Shown: positions 45,608-59,537 of the stretch, in pieces
How the letters are laid out: every line of letters starts with the position of its first letter
How positions within the stretch are numbered: position 1 is the first letter of the stretch
From: Mycolicibacterium lutetiense
GTDB taxonomy: Bacteria; Actinomycetota; Actinomycetes; Mycobacteriales; Mycobacteriaceae
Assembly: GCF_017876775.1 (NCBI RefSeq)
Contig: NZ_JAGIOP010000001.1
Span: 1,612,001 to 1,676,000 of the forward strand
Reading direction: 5' to 3'
DNA length: 64,000 bases
Made by a program: the position numbers and the translations under genes
Notes under the pieces: generated by a model
The model's database searches: none
What the model saw: only the letters and a program-made list of their open reading frames with translations
What the model was told of the DNA's origin: nothing

Positions 45608-48604
45608 GTGGATTTCTCGGCAGTGACCAGACCGGTCGAGCGGTTGCTGGCGACCGCGCAGAACGGTCTGGAGGTGCTGCGGTACGGGGGACTGGAGACC
45701 GGTGCGGTCCCGTCGCCCTTCCAGATCGTCCAGAGCGTGCCGATGTACCGGCTCCGGCGGTACTTCCCGCCCGATGTCCGCCCCGGCGCCCAGAATCTGC
45801 GCCCGCCGGTGCTGATGGTGCATCCGATGATGATGTCGGCCGACATGTGGGACGTGACGCGCGACGACGGTGCGGTCGGCATCCTGCACGCCGCGGGTGT
45901 CGACCCCTGGGTGATCGATTTCGGTTCACCGGACAAGGTCGAAGGCGGCATGCAGCGCAACCTCGCCGACCATGTGGTGGCGTTGTCGGAGGCCATCGAC
46001 ATCGTCAAGGAGACCACCGGCCGCGACGTGCATCTGGCCGGCTACTCGCAGGGCGGGATGTTCGCCTACCAGGCCGCGGCGTATCGGCGGTCCAAGGATC
46101 TGGCGAGCATCATCGCCTTCGGTGCCCCGGTGGACACCCTGGCCGCGCTGCCGATGAACCTTCCGGCCGGCTTAGCTGCCGGCGCGGCGGATTTCATGGC
46201 CGATCACGTGTTCAGCCGCATCGACATCCCGGGGTGGTTGGCCCGCACCGGTTTTCAGATGCTCGATCCGATCAAGACCACCCAGTCGCGCCTGGAGTTC
46301 CTGCGGCAGCTGCATGACCGCGAGGCCTTGCTGCCGCGCGAGCAGCAGCGGCGATTCCTGTCCTCGGACGGCTGGATCGCGTGGTCGGGGCCGGCGATCG
46401 CCGAGCTGCTCAAGCAGTTCATCGCCCACAACCGGATGATGACGGGTGGCTTTTCCGTCCATGGTGACCTGGTCACGCTTTCCGACATCGACTGCCCGAT
46501 CCTCGCGGTGGTCGGAGAGGTCGACGACATCGGCCAGCCGGCTGCGGTCCGGGGGATCAAGCGAGCCGCGCCCGATGCGGATGTTTACGAGTACCTGATC
46601 AGGGCAGGACATTTCGGTTTGGTTGTGGGCTCCAAGGCCTCCACCGAGACCTGGCCGACGGTGGCGCAGTGGGTGAAATGGCTTGCCGGCGAGGGGATGC
46701 CCGAGGGTGTGGTCCCGATGGGATCGCAGCCGGACGATCGCCCGGAGAGCGGTGTGTCGTTGACGGCGCGGGTCACCCACGGTGCGACGGCGGCCACCGA
46801 GATGGTGTTCGGCGTGGCGCGCTCGGCCGCCGACGCATTGGCCTCGGCGAACAAGAATGCGCGCACGCTGGTCATCGAGACAGCTCGTACGCTGCCCCGG
46901 CTGGCCCGGTTGGGTCAGGTCAACGACCACACCCGGATCTCGCTCGGTCGGATCATGAGCGAGCAGGCACGCAGCCTTCCCAACGGTGAGGCGCTCCTAT
47001 TCGACGGTCGGGTACACACCTATGAGGCGGTGGATCGCCGGATCAACAACGTGGTGTACGGCCTGATCGATGTCGGGGTGCGTCAGGGTGCCCGGGTCGG
47101 TGTCCTGATGGACACCCGGCCCAGCGCGCTGGTCGCGATCGCCGCGCTGTCCCGGCTGGGGGCCGTCGCCGTGCTGCTGCCGGAGGTGGACCTGGCGAAG
47201 GCGGTCCGCCTCGGTGGCGTGGCCGAGATCATCGCCGACCCGAGCCACCTTGAGATGGCCCGCAAACTCGATATGCGGGTGTTGGTTCTCGGCGGCGGCG
47301 AGAGCCGCGACCTCCACCTCCCCGATGAAGCGGATGACGTTGCCGCTGTTGTCGACATGGAGAAGATCGACCCCGACGTCGTCGAACTGCCCGGCTGGTA
47401 CCGGCCCAACCCGGGTCTGGCCCGCGACCTGGCCTTCGTCGCCTTCAGCGAGGTCGGCGGTGAGCTCGTGGCCCGTCAGATCACCAACTTCCGGTGGGCA
47501 CTGTCGGCGTTCGGCACCGCGTCGGCGGCGAATCTGGGCCGTGGCGACACGGTCTACTGCCTGACCCCGCTGCATCACCAGTCCGGTCTGCTGGTCAGCC
47601 TGGGCGGCGCGGTGGTCGGCGGCTCACGTATCGCGCTGTCCCGCGGACTGCAGCCCGATCGCTTCGTGCAGGAGATCCGGCAGTACGGCGTCACCGTCGT
47701 GTCCTACACCTGGGCCATGCTGCGCGAGGTCATCGACGATCCGTCGTTCTCGCTCACCGGCAGTCACCCGGTCCGGTTGTTCATCGGCTCCGGTATGCCC
47801 GCTGGATTGTGGAAGCGCGTGGTCGACGTGTTCGAGCCGGCCCAGGTCGTGGAGTTCTTCGCCACGACAGACGGGCAGGCCGTGTTGGCCAACGTGGCCG
47901 GGGCCAAGATCGGCAGTAAGGGGCGCCCGCTGCCCGGCGGCGGCACCGTCGAACTCGCCGCCTACGACGCCGACGACGACCTGATCCTGGAGGACTCGCA
48001 GGGCTTCGTGCGTAAGGCCGAAGCCAATGAGGTGGGTGTGCTGCTGGCGCACCCGCGCGGCCCGGTGGATCCGACGGCCGTGGTCAAGCGCGGTGTGTTC
48101 GCTCCGGCCGACACCTGGGTGTCCACCGAGTTCCTGTTCCGTCGCGACGAGGATGGTGACTACTGGCTGGTCGACAACCGTAGTGCGGTGATCCGGACCG
48201 AACGGGGGCCGGTGTTCGCGACGAGCGTCAACGACGCGGTCGGCCGACTGAACGCGGTCGACATGTCGGTGACGTACGGCGTCGAGGAAGGTGGCCGGCA
48301 GTTGGCGGTGACGGCGCTGGCACTGCGTCCCGGCGGCAGTGTCCCGGCGGCCGAGCTGTCGCTCGCCCTGGCCGATCTGGCCGCGGGCAACCCGCCCGAC
48401 GTGGTGCACGTGGTACCCGACATGGAACTCGGTGCGTCCTACCGCCCGCTGACAGCACCGTTGCGGGCGGCGGGCATCCCGAAATCCGCGCGGCGTAACT
48501 GCTGGTACCTCGATACCGATACAGGTACGTACAAGAAATTGACCGCGGCCGGCCGGGCCGAACTCGTCACGGGAGGCTCTGACGACGAGCCGGAGTCCGA
48601 CTAG
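45608..48604 (+). CDS. Lipase / acyl-CoA synthetase-like fusion protein (Rv1683-type)
   Basis: The 998-aa protein has an N-terminal PHA-synthase-like alpha/beta hydrolase (residues about 40-370) with nucleophile Ser147 in GYSQGGMFAYQ. The C-terminal half (about 430-990) is an AMP-binding acyl-CoA synthetase-like domain (YEAVDRRINNVVYGLIDVGV; GDTVYCLTPLHHQSGLLVSL; DEDGDYWLVDNRSAVIRT). The synthetase P-loop, normally TSGTTGxPKG, is replaced by FSEVGGELVARQ, and the catalytic Lys region is not obvious, so activity is uncertain. M. tuberculosis Rv1683 (999 aa) is tied to triacylglycerol turnover. It starts with GTG 45608 after AGGGGAG. Confidence 0.9.
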   Translation: MDFSAVTRPVERLLATAQNGLEVLRYGGLETGAVPSPFQIVQSVPMYRLRRYFPPDVRPGAQNLRPPVLMVHPMMMSADMWDVTRDDGAVGILHAAGVDPWVIDFGSPDKVEGGMQRNLADHVVALSEAIDIVKETTGRDVHLAGYSQGGMFAYQAAAYRRSKDLASIIAFGAPVDTLAALPMNLPAGLAAGAADFMADHVFSRIDIPGWLARTGFQMLDPIKTTQSRLEFLRQLHDREALLPREQQRRFLSSDGWIAWSGPAIAELLKQFIAHNRMMTGGFSVHGDLVTLSDIDCPILAVVGEVDDIGQPAAVRGIKRAAPDADVYEYLIRAGHFGLVVGSKASTETWPTVAQWVKWLAGEGMPEGVVPMGSQPDDRPESGVSLTARVTHGATAATEMVFGVARSAADALASANKNARTLVIETARTLPRLARLGQVNDHTRISLGRIMSEQARSLPNGEALLFDGRVHTYEAVDRRINNVVYGLIDVGVRQGARVGVLMDTRPSALVAIAALSRLGAVAVLLPEVDLAKAVRLGGVAEIIADPSHLEMARKLDMRVLVLGGGESRDLHLPDEADDVAAVVDMEKIDPDVVELPGWYRPNPGLARDLAFVAFSEVGGELVARQITNFRWALSAFGTASAANLGRGDTVYCLTPLHHQSGLLVSLGGAVVGGSRIALSRGLQPDRFVQEIRQYGVTVVSYTWAMLREVIDDPSFSLTGSHPVRLFIGSGMPAGLWKRVVDVFEPAQVVEFFATTDGQAVLANVAGAKIGSKGRPLPGGGTVELAAYDADDDLILEDSQGFVRKAEANEVGVLLAHPRGPVDPTAVVKRGVFAPADTWVSTEFLFRRDEDGDYWLVDNRSAVIRTERGPVFATSVNDAVGRLNAVDMSVTYGVEEGGRQLAVTALALRPGGSVPAAELSLALADLAAGNPPDVVHVVPDMELGASYRPLTAPLRAAGIPKSARRNCWYLDTDTGTYKKLTAAGRAELVTGGSDDEPESD

Positions 48605-48680
48605 GCCCGGTTCGTCGAGGAAATGCCGGTGCAGGAATGCGCTGTTACGCTCCGGCAGAGGCAGGACGACTGGAGGATCG

Positions 48681-49226
48681 ATGACATCGGAATCGGGTGC
48701 AGGCAGCTGGCGTCGCGTCGTCACCGGATCGGTGACCAGCGGTGCGCTGATTCTGGGCCTGCTCGTCGGCGCGGGTGCGCCGACGGCCGCCGCTGATCCG
48801 GCCGAGCCGACTCCTGCCGCGGATGCATCCGGGTCTGACGCGCCGGCGCCCCGGCAGATGACGGCCGACGAAGCGTTGGCCATCATCGCTCGGGATTACG
48901 ACACCGGCGAGGGTGGTGGCCAGATCTCGACGCTGATCCACGACATCCTGAAGTTGCGTCAGCAGGGGTACAAGCCGTCGAACGCGAACCGTGAGGCCAT
49001 CACCAAGGCGCTCGACAAGCGCCCCAACCAGGTGCCGTTGATCAACGCACTCAAGAACACCTTGGCTTATCAGCGCAAGTTGCAGGCTCGATCCAGCGCT
49101 CAGGTTCCGCAGCAGGGTGGGCTGAATCCCGGGGTCGGCCAGGCCCCGGCAGGCATCGCGCCGATTCCCGGCGGAGCCGGGGCGCTGCCGGGACCGAGTG
49201 GCGGCATCCAGATCCCGTTGGGCTAG
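48681..49226 (+). CDS. Exported protein of unknown function (181 aa)
   Basis: A Sec signal peptide (hydrophobic core SGALILGLLVGAGAPT) probably ends at AAA-38, before DPAEP. The mature protein has an Ala/Pro-rich start, a helical domain (ADEALAIIARDYDTGEGGGQ ... HDILKLRQQGYKPSNANREA ... PLINALKNTLAYQRKLQ) and a Gly/Pro-rich tail. It looks like a secreted or wall-attached mycobacterial protein. ATG 48681 follows CTGGAGGATCG. It precedes a UPF0434 gene by 6 bp. Family not recognised. Confidence 0.8.
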   Translation: MTSESGAGSWRRVVTGSVTSGALILGLLVGAGAPTAAADPAEPTPAADASGSDAPAPRQMTADEALAIIARDYDTGEGGGQISTLIHDILKLRQQGYKPSNANREAITKALDKRPNQVPLINALKNTLAYQRKLQARSSAQVPQQGGLNPGVGQAPAGIAPIPGGAGALPGPSGGIQIPLG

Positions 49227-49232
49227 CTTCAC

Positions 49233-49454
49233 GTGGTGGTCGACGACAAGCTTCTGAGCATCCTGGTCTGCCCGCAGGACCGCGGGCCCCTGCTACTGGC
49301 CGGAACGGACTGGCTCTACAACCCCCGATTGCGGCGGGCCTACCGGATCGAGGACGGCATCCCGGTGCTGCTCGTCGACGAGGCCGTGGCCATCGACGAT
49401 GACGCCGAGCATCGCCGGCTGCTGGATCTGGCCGGGTCAGGGGAGTCCGGGTAG
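49233..49454 (+). CDS. Trm112/UPF0434-like small protein (Rv1684-type, 73 aa)
   Basis: The sequence begins VVVDDKLLSILVCPQDRGPL and continues YNPRLRRAYRIEDGIPVLLV, the Trm112p-like (UPF0434) fold. Trm112-type proteins activate methyltransferases. The usual second cysteine of CPxC is missing (CPQD), so the zinc site is probably lost. It starts with GTG 49233 and overlaps the convergent TetR gene by 18 bp. Confidence 0.88.
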   Translation: MVVDDKLLSILVCPQDRGPLLLAGTDWLYNPRLRRAYRIEDGIPVLLVDEAVAIDDDAEHRRLLDLAGSGESG

Positions 49455-50063
49455 TTCACCGGTCAGGTAGCGCTGCAGGGTGGGCGCGATGGTCTCGACG
49501 ATCTGATCCACCGGCAGCGTGGCGAAGGGCTCCAGTTCGAGGATGTAACGCGCCATCGCGACCCCGACCAGTTGCGAGGCGACGAACTGGATGCGGATCC
49601 GGGCACTGCCGGGCGGGTTGTCCACCCGGGGCCCGATTTCGCCGATGATGATGTCCTGGAGAAAGGACCGGACCAGCGATACGTCGTTACCGGCCAGGAT
49701 CGAGCGCAGCGTCGCCACGAATCCCTTGCCGATCTCGGAATCCCACAGCGGCAGCAGGATTGACGGCAACGTGTGTCCGATCTGGTCGACCGGTACCTCT
49801 TTCAGCCTTCCGATCACCGTCATCGGGTCGATCGGAATGTGAATAGCGGCGGCGAACAGTTGGGTCTTGGTGCCGAAGTAGTGATGTACCAGGGCGGCGT
49901 CCACCCCGGCATCGCCCGCGATGGCGCGGATCGATGTCTTGTCGATTCCGTTGCGGGCGAACAACTCCCGCGCACTGATCAGAATTCGCTCGCGTTTGTC
50001 CGACGGCCCTGCAGGGCGGCCGGGGCGCTTGCGTTCTCGTTCGGAGTCGGTATCGGTGCTCAC
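49437..50063 (-). CDS. TetR-family transcriptional regulator (Rv1685c-type)
   Basis: The 208-aa protein has an N-terminal TetR helix-turn-helix (RILISARELFARNGIDKTSI RAIA and DAALVHHYFGTKTQLFAAAI). The C-terminal domain (about 70-208) is the ligand-binding part. It is the last gene of a minus-strand set with the ABC-2 permease (6 bp) and ATPase, so it most likely controls that exporter. The inverted repeat at 51601-51614 is a candidate target. Confidence 0.93.
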   Translation of the reverse strand: MSTDTDSERERKRPGRPAGPSDKRERILISARELFARNGIDKTSIRAIAGDAGVDAALVHHYFGTKTQLFAAAIHIPIDPMTVIGRLKEVPVDQIGHTLPSILLPLWDSEIGKGFVATLRSILAGNDVSLVRSFLQDIIIGEIGPRVDNPPGSARIRIQFVASQLVGVAMARYILELEPFATLPVDQIVETIAPTLQRYLTGELPGLP

Positions 50064-50069
50064 GGCTTC

Positions 50070-50897
50070 CTAGGGAGTTCGGCGGCGCAGGGTGGCTGCT
50101 GCCAGACACAGTGCCACTATCGCAAACCCCACCACGACCGCGATGTCACGGGCTGCGATGGCGGTCAGCTCGGGATGGGCGCCGACCTGCTGCAGGGCTT
50201 CGAGCGCATAACTGGCAGGCAGTACATTGCTGATCCACTGGAGCCAGTCGGGGAGCGCGGCGCGCGGCACGATGATGCCGCACAGCAGCAGCTGCGGCGC
50301 GATTACCAGGGGCATGAACTGGACTGCCTGGAACTCCGTCCGGGCGAACGCGCTGCACAGCAGGCCCAGCCCGACGCCCAGCACGGCGTTGATGATCGCG
50401 ATCAGGAACACCAGGATCGGGCTGCCCGCGGTGTCGAGTCCGAGGAACCAGAACGAGACGATGCAGGCCAGGGTGGCCTGGGCCGCCGCGGCGATCGAGA
50501 ACGCGGTGCCGTAGGCGGCCAGCAGGTCGGAGCGGCGCAGCGGTGTGGTCAGGATGCGCTCGAGGGTTCCCGAGACGCGTTCGCGCTGCATGGTGATCGA
50601 GGTGATCAGGAACATCACGATCAGCGGGAAGACGCCGAGCATGATCAGGCAGGCGTTGTTGAACGGTGACGGGTGCCCCGGCGGATGCGGCGCGTTCTGG
50701 AACATGAAGTACATCAGCGTGATGATCAGGCTGGGCACCACCAGGATCATCGCGACGCTGCGATGGTCGGCGGCCAGTTGTCGCAGGATCCGACCGGTGG
50801 TGGCCAGGTAGGCCGCCGGGCTCAGTCGGCTCGGTTGATCGCGCCCGAGTCGCTGCGCCGGATGACGGTGAGAAACGCTTCCTCCAGGGACGTGCAT
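50070..50897 (-). CDS. ABC-2 type transporter permease (Rv1686c-type)
   Basis: The protein has six hydrophobic segments (MILVVPSLIITLMYFMF; CLIMLGVFPLIVMFLIT; AAYGTAFSIAAAAQATL; ILVFLIAIINAVLGVGL; MPLVIAPQLLLCGIIV; VVVGFAIVALCLAAATL) and the ABC-2 motif RERVSGTLERILTTPLRR. The given start (ATG 50897) overlaps the ATPase gene by 76 bp, which is unlikely to be real. A CTG at 50825 would overlap the ATPase stop by 4 bp (CTGA) and give [17 protein letters not shown] as N-terminus. The true start is probably near there. It works with the ATPase upstream as a multidrug-type exporter. Confidence 0.88.
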   Translation of the reverse strand: MHVPGGSVSHRHPAQRLGRDQPSRLSPAAYLATTGRILRQLAADHRSVAMILVVPSLIITLMYFMFQNAPHPPGHPSPFNNACLIMLGVFPLIVMFLITSITMQRERVSGTLERILTTPLRRSDLLAAYGTAFSIAAAAQATLACIVSFWFLGLDTAGSPILVFLIAIINAVLGVGLGLLCSAFARTEFQAVQFMPLVIAPQLLLCGIIVPRAALPDWLQWISNVLPASYALEALQQVGAHPELTAIAARDIAVVVGFAIVALCLAAATLRRRTP

Positions 50898-51607
50898 TCC
50901 GTGTCCTTCCGTAGCAGTTCAGGGGTGGTGTGGGCGAGCAGTCGGCCTTCGCGCATCAGTAGCAGGTCGCGGCAGTGGTCGGCCTCGTCCATGACATGGC
51001 TGGAGACCAGCAGCGTGGTGCCGCGCCGGGCCAGGTCGTTGAACTGCTCCCACAGGTCGACGCGTAGGACGGGGTCGAGGCCGACGGTGGGCTCGTCGAG
51101 CACGAGGAGTTCGGGTTCGGCCACCAGCGCGCAGGCGAGCGAAACTCGGGTGCGCTGGCCACCGGAGAGATTGCCGCAGTAGGCGGTGCGGTGATCGGCG
51201 AGGCCGACCGACCGGATGGCGGCCGCCGCCGAGTCCGACGACGTTCCGTACAGCGCGGCGAAGTACCGCACGTTGTCGATCACCCGCAGGTCGTCGTAGA
51301 TCGTCGGATCCTGGGTGACGTATCCGACCCGGTGGCGCAGGGGCGCCGAACCTGCAGGGTGTCCGAGCACCGTCACGGTGCCCGCCGCGACGATCTGGGT
51401 GCCGACGATGCTGCGCATCAAGGTCGACTTTCCACAGCCCGATGGACCGAGCAGGCCGGTGATGGTGCCCCCGGCGATCTGCACGGTCAGGTCGCGGACA
51501 GCGGGCCGGCCACCCCGGTTGACCTGCAGTCCGGCGATGTCGATGGCCGGGGGTGCGGCCCCGGTCGGGAATCCGGCGGAGAATTCATCAACGGATGAAG
51601 TCATCAT
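50822..51607 (-). CDS. ABC transporter ATP-binding protein (Rv1687c-type)
   Basis: The 261-aa ATPase has Walker [11 protein letters not shown]-loop [12 protein letters not shown], signature [13 protein letters not shown], Walker [14 protein letters not shown] and the H-switch [10 protein letters not shown]. It is typical of drug or polysaccharide exporters of the ABC-2 type and pairs with the permease that follows. The first ATG is at 51607, with a second directly after; the reading frame continues open to 52978 but only as antisense of mpg and tyrS. First gene of the ATPase-permease-TetR operon. Confidence 0.93.
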   Translation of the reverse strand: MMTSSVDEFSAGFPTGAAPPAIDIAGLQVNRGGRPAVRDLTVQIAGGTITGLLGPSGCGKSTLMRSIVGTQIVAAGTVTVLGHPAGSAPLRHRVGYVTQDPTIYDDLRVIDNVRYFAALYGTSSDSAAAAIRSVGLADHRTAYCGNLSGGQRTRVSLACALVAEPELLVLDEPTVGLDPVLRVDLWEQFNDLARRGTTLLVSSHVMDEADHCRDLLLMREGRLLAHTTPELLRKDTECTSLEEAFLTVIRRSDSGAINRAD

Positions 51608-51614
51608 GTGATGA
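51601..51614. promoter_or_regulatory. Inverted repeat at ATPase start, candidate TetR operator
   Basis: TCATCA (51601-51606) and TGATGA (51609-51614) form a perfect inverted repeat with a 2-bp spacer, covering the ATPase start codons. It lies in the 69-bp divergent gap to mpg, where a repressor could control one or both promoters. The TetR protein at 49437 is the obvious candidate. Confidence 0.4.
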
Positions 51615-51676
51615 ATACTGCGCTCGCGTGTGGCCGGTGTCAACGGTGGATGTGGCGAAGGTGCAGAATCGCTCGG

Positions 51677-52300
51677 GTGGGCTTGCAGATGGGCACCGAG
51701 CTGCTGACTGGTGACCCCTTGCTCGCCGCCCGCCGACTGTTGGGAGCCGAGCTGACCGGTCGCGGCGTCAGCGCCGTCGTCGTCGAGGTCGAGGCATACG
51801 GCGGCCCACCCGATGGGCCCTGGCCCGACGCCGCCGCACATTCGTTTCGCGGCGCCGGCGGCCGCAATCTTGTGATGTTCGGCCCGCCCGGGCACCTGTA
51901 CACCTACCGCAGCCATGGAATTCACGTCTGCGCCAACGTGGTCTGCGGATTCGACGGGGTCGCGGGTGCGGTCCTGCTGCGGGCCGCCTCGGTGTGTGCA
52001 GGAGCGGACGTGGCCGGCCGGCGTCGTGGCCCTGCGGTCCGTCCGGTCGCGTTGGCGAGGGGGCCGGGAAATCTGTGCTCTGCCCTGGGTATCACCATGG
52101 AGGACAACGGAATTGACCTCTTTGCCGCCGACAGTCCGGTGCGGCTCGCGCTGCGTGACCCGGATCCCGCGATCGACGGGCCGCGGGTCGGCGTGAGCAA
52201 GGCTGCCGACCGGCGGTGGCGGTTCTGGGTGGCCGACCGGGGAGAGGTTTCGGCGTATCGGCGTAGCCCACGTGCGCCGGCGCCCGGTGCCAGTGATTGA
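51677..52300 (+). CDS. mpg: 3-methyladenine DNA glycosylase (AAG/Mpg family)
   Basis: The 207-aa protein matches the AAG fold: [18 protein letters not shown], the catalytic Glu in [48 protein letters not shown] and [14 protein letters not shown]. It removes alkylated purines. GTG 51677 (or ATG 51689) is chosen by comparison with Rv1688 (203 aa); the longer ORF from 51608 overlaps the ATPase promoter. Upstream of tyrS, 27 bp apart. Confidence 0.93.
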   Translation: MGLQMGTELLTGDPLLAARRLLGAELTGRGVSAVVVEVEAYGGPPDGPWPDAAAHSFRGAGGRNLVMFGPPGHLYTYRSHGIHVCANVVCGFDGVAGAVLLRAASVCAGADVAGRRRGPAVRPVALARGPGNLCSALGITMEDNGIDLFAADSPVRLALRDPDPAIDGPRVGVSKAADRRWRFWVADRGEVSAYRRSPRAPAPGASD

Positions 52301-52327
52301 CCTCCGCCATGCGGCATGATCGTCGTC

Positions 52328-53614
52328 ATGAGCATGGGAATCCTGGATGAGCTGGACTGGCGTGGGCTGATCGCCCAGTCGACCGACCGCGATGCGCTGG
52401 CCGACGACCTGGCCAAGGGACCCGTCACCGTCTATTCCGGATTCGATCCCACCGCGCCCAGCCTGCATGCGGGCCACCTGGTCCCGCTGCTCACGCTGCG
52501 GCGGTTCCAACGCGCCGGTCACCGGCCGATCGTGCTCGCCGGCGGGGCCACCGGAATGATCGGCGACCCCCGTGACACGGGGGAGCGCACGCTGAACACC
52601 GCCGACACGGTCGCGGACTGGGCCGGTCGCATTCGTGGCCAGCTGGAGAGGTTCGTCGAGTTCGACGACACCCCGACCGGCGCCATCGTCGAGAACAACC
52701 TCAATTGGACGGCCGAGCTGTCCGCCATTGAATTCCTGCGTGACCTGGGCAAATACTTCTCGGTCAACGTGATGCTCGACCGGGAGACGGTCCGGCGCCG
52801 GCTGGATGGCGACGGCATCTCCTACACCGAGTTCAGCTACATGCTCCTTCAGGCCAACGACTTCGTGGAATTGCACCAGCGGCACGGCTGCGCATTGCAG
52901 ATCGGTGGCTCCGATCAGTGGGGCAACATCGTGGCCGGCGCTCGACTGGTCCGCCAGAAGCTGGGCGCCACCGTGCATGCCATGACAACACCGCTGGTCA
53001 CCGACTCAGAAGGCAAGAAGTTCGGTAAGTCGACCGGCGGCGGCAATCTGTGGCTCGATCCGGAGATGACCAGTCCATACGCCTGGTACCAGTACTTCGT
53101 GAACACCGCCGATGCCGACGTGATCGGCTACCTGCGCTGGTTCACCTTCCTGTCCTCCGATGAGATCGCCGACCTGGAGGACTCCACCCAGAACCGTGCC
53201 CATGAACGCGCCGCGCAGAAGCGGCTGGCACGGGAACTCACCACGTTGGTGCATGGGGAAGGTGCGACGACTGCGGTCGAGCTGGCCAGCCAGGCGCTGT
53301 TCGGCCGGGCCGAGCTGACCGACCTGGATGAATCCACCCTTGGCGCCGCGCTGCGTGAGGCCAGCAGTGGACAGGTCGCCGAGCTGAAGGCGGGTGGCCC
53401 GGACTCGATCGTGGATTTGTTGGTCGCTACCGGGTTGGCGGCAAGTAAGGGAGCCGCGCGCCGCAATGTCGCCGAAGGCGGGGTGTACGTGAACAACATT
53501 CGTATTGAAAGCGACGAGTGGGTACCACAGCCTTCCGATTTTCTGCATGAGCGTTGGCTCGTGTTGCGACGTGGCAAGCGGCACATTGCTGGGGTCGAGC
53601 GCGCCGGCGCCTAG
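52328..53614 (+). CDS. tyrS: Tyrosyl-tRNA synthetase
   Basis: The 428-aa class I synthetase has the HIGH-like motif HAGH ([10 protein letters not shown]), [10 protein letters not shown], the tyrosine-pocket GGSDQWGNI and the KMSKS-like KFGKS. A C-terminal S4 domain ([20 protein letters not shown]) binds tRNA. ATG 52328 lies 8 nt after CATGAT (52315-52320), a -10-like element, suggesting a leaderless mRNA; the ORF start at 52316 would overlap that element. In rapid-growing mycobacteria tyrS sits directly upstream of an rRNA operon, as here. Confidence 0.97.
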   Translation: MSMGILDELDWRGLIAQSTDRDALADDLAKGPVTVYSGFDPTAPSLHAGHLVPLLTLRRFQRAGHRPIVLAGGATGMIGDPRDTGERTLNTADTVADWAGRIRGQLERFVEFDDTPTGAIVENNLNWTAELSAIEFLRDLGKYFSVNVMLDRETVRRRLDGDGISYTEFSYMLLQANDFVELHQRHGCALQIGGSDQWGNIVAGARLVRQKLGATVHAMTTPLVTDSEGKKFGKSTGGGNLWLDPEMTSPYAWYQYFVNTADADVIGYLRWFTFLSSDEIADLEDSTQNRAHERAAQKRLARELTTLVHGEGATTAVELASQALFGRAELTDLDESTLGAALREASSGQVAELKAGGPDSIVDLLVATGLAASKGAARRNVAEGGVYVNNIRIESDEWVPQPSDFLHERWLVLRRGKRHIAGVERAGA

Positions 53615-53667
53615 GCGAACCGGCGGCCGGGCTCTGACCTGGGAAAACGTCGCAGTGACCAGCCGAT

Positions 53668-53696
53668 TTGACTCGCTGTTGGCCCTCACGTAACTT
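53668..53696 (+). promoter_or_regulatory. rRNA operon promoter downstream of tyrS
   Basis: TTGACT (53668-53673) and TAACTT (53691-53696) are separated by 17 bp, a strong sigma-A-type promoter. Transcription should start around 53703. I see no second equally good promoter up to rrs, in line with the single-promoter rrnB type described for rapid growers. Confidence 0.75.
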
Positions 53697-53702
53697 ATTG
53701 CA

Positions 53703-54032
53703 GGTCAGAGCGACACGGACAAGCGCCGGGGAGCGAAGACGAAATCCGAGTGAGACGCCCATTACGGTGGGTTTTCTCAGTGTCCGTACTAAAGTTCAGC
53801 GGCTTTTCGCCGCGGGGTTTGTGTGCGGCAAGCTCGGGCGTGTTGTTTGAGAACTCAATAGTGTGTTTGGTGGTTTTTGTTTGTTGTTTTTGGCCACGCT
53901 CTTTTTCCCGTTTAGGGTGTGGCTTTGTTGTTTTTTTGATGCCAGTTTGTTGGTGTCTTTTGTTTGTGATCGGATTTTTCTGATTGAATTCTGCCTTCCA
54001 TATTTTTGGCTCCCTTTTTAAGGGAGGGTAGG
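53703..54032 (+). other. 16S rRNA leader (pre-rRNA) with boxA-type antitermination sequence
   Basis: This is an AT-richer, non-coding stretch of about 330 nt. TGTTGTTTGAGAACTCAATA at 53841-53860 is the conserved mycobacterial leader box for antitermination. It is also complementary to 55717-55743 in the 16S-23S spacer, so the two can form the RNase III stem around pre-16S rRNA. Another hairpin, TCCCTTTTTAAGGGA, lies at 54011-54025 just before mature 16S. Confidence 0.7.
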
Positions 54033-59070
<5,038 letters not shown>

Positions 59071-59124
59071 ACAACAACCAACAAACAACCAATGTTTGAT
59101 GAGTTTCACGTAAGACGCACATCT

Positions 59125-59137
59125 GCTACGCAACCAC
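59125..59137 (+). repeat. 3' arm of the pre-23S processing stem
   Basis: GCTACGCAACCAC pairs, with one bulge, with GTGGTTGCGAGC at 55833-55844 in the spacer. It brackets 23S rRNA for RNase III cleavage. Confidence 0.55.
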
Positions 59138-59230
59138 ACCACAAACCACACACGACACTTGTGTCGGGACATGGTTCCCCATGCCCCACCACCAAAACAC
59201 AAGGTTTACACTCAATAACGAGTGAATAAA

Positions 59231-59346
59231 GTTACGGCGGTCCATAGCGGCAGGGAAACGCCCGGTCCCATCCCGAACCCGGAAGCTAAGCCTGCCAGCG
59301 CCGATGATACTACCCTGTCGGGTGGAAAAGTAGGACACCGCCGAAC
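59231..59346 (+). rRNA. rrf: 5S ribosomal RNA
   Basis: The sequence of about 116 nt begins GTTACGGCGGTCCATAGCGG and closes with its complement ACACCGCCGAAC. The loop B/C region CCCGGTCCCATCCCGAACCC is canonical. It lies about 160 nt after 23S. Confidence 0.97.
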
Positions 59347-59357
59347 ACAAATTAAGA

Positions 59358-59391
59358 CCCGAGCCCTCCAATTCCGATTGGAGGGCTCGGG
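59358..59391 (+). terminator. rRNA operon terminator
   Basis: CCCGAGCCCTCCAAT (59358-59372) and ATTGGAGGGCTCGGG (59377-59391) form a perfect 15-bp stem with a TCCG loop, 11 nt after 5S. The tail CATTTGTGT is only moderately U-rich. This is the strongest hairpin in the window. Confidence 0.92.
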
Positions 59392-59537
59392 CATTTGTGT
59401 ATCCAAATACACGCCTAATTCAGGCACCAATTCCATTGATATTCGAGTGATTACCCGCTGCGTCAGTCCTCACATAATTATGTCGGCCGAGGCAGCTGCC
59501 CGTATCCTTTGCGGGAAGGGCGGGTAGAAAGGCACAC

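Noticed and set aside
53695..53983. Short open frames in the rRNA leader
   Set aside because: The AT-rich leader contains promoter, boxA and processing-stem sequences; the frames lack ribosome-binding sites and conserved content.
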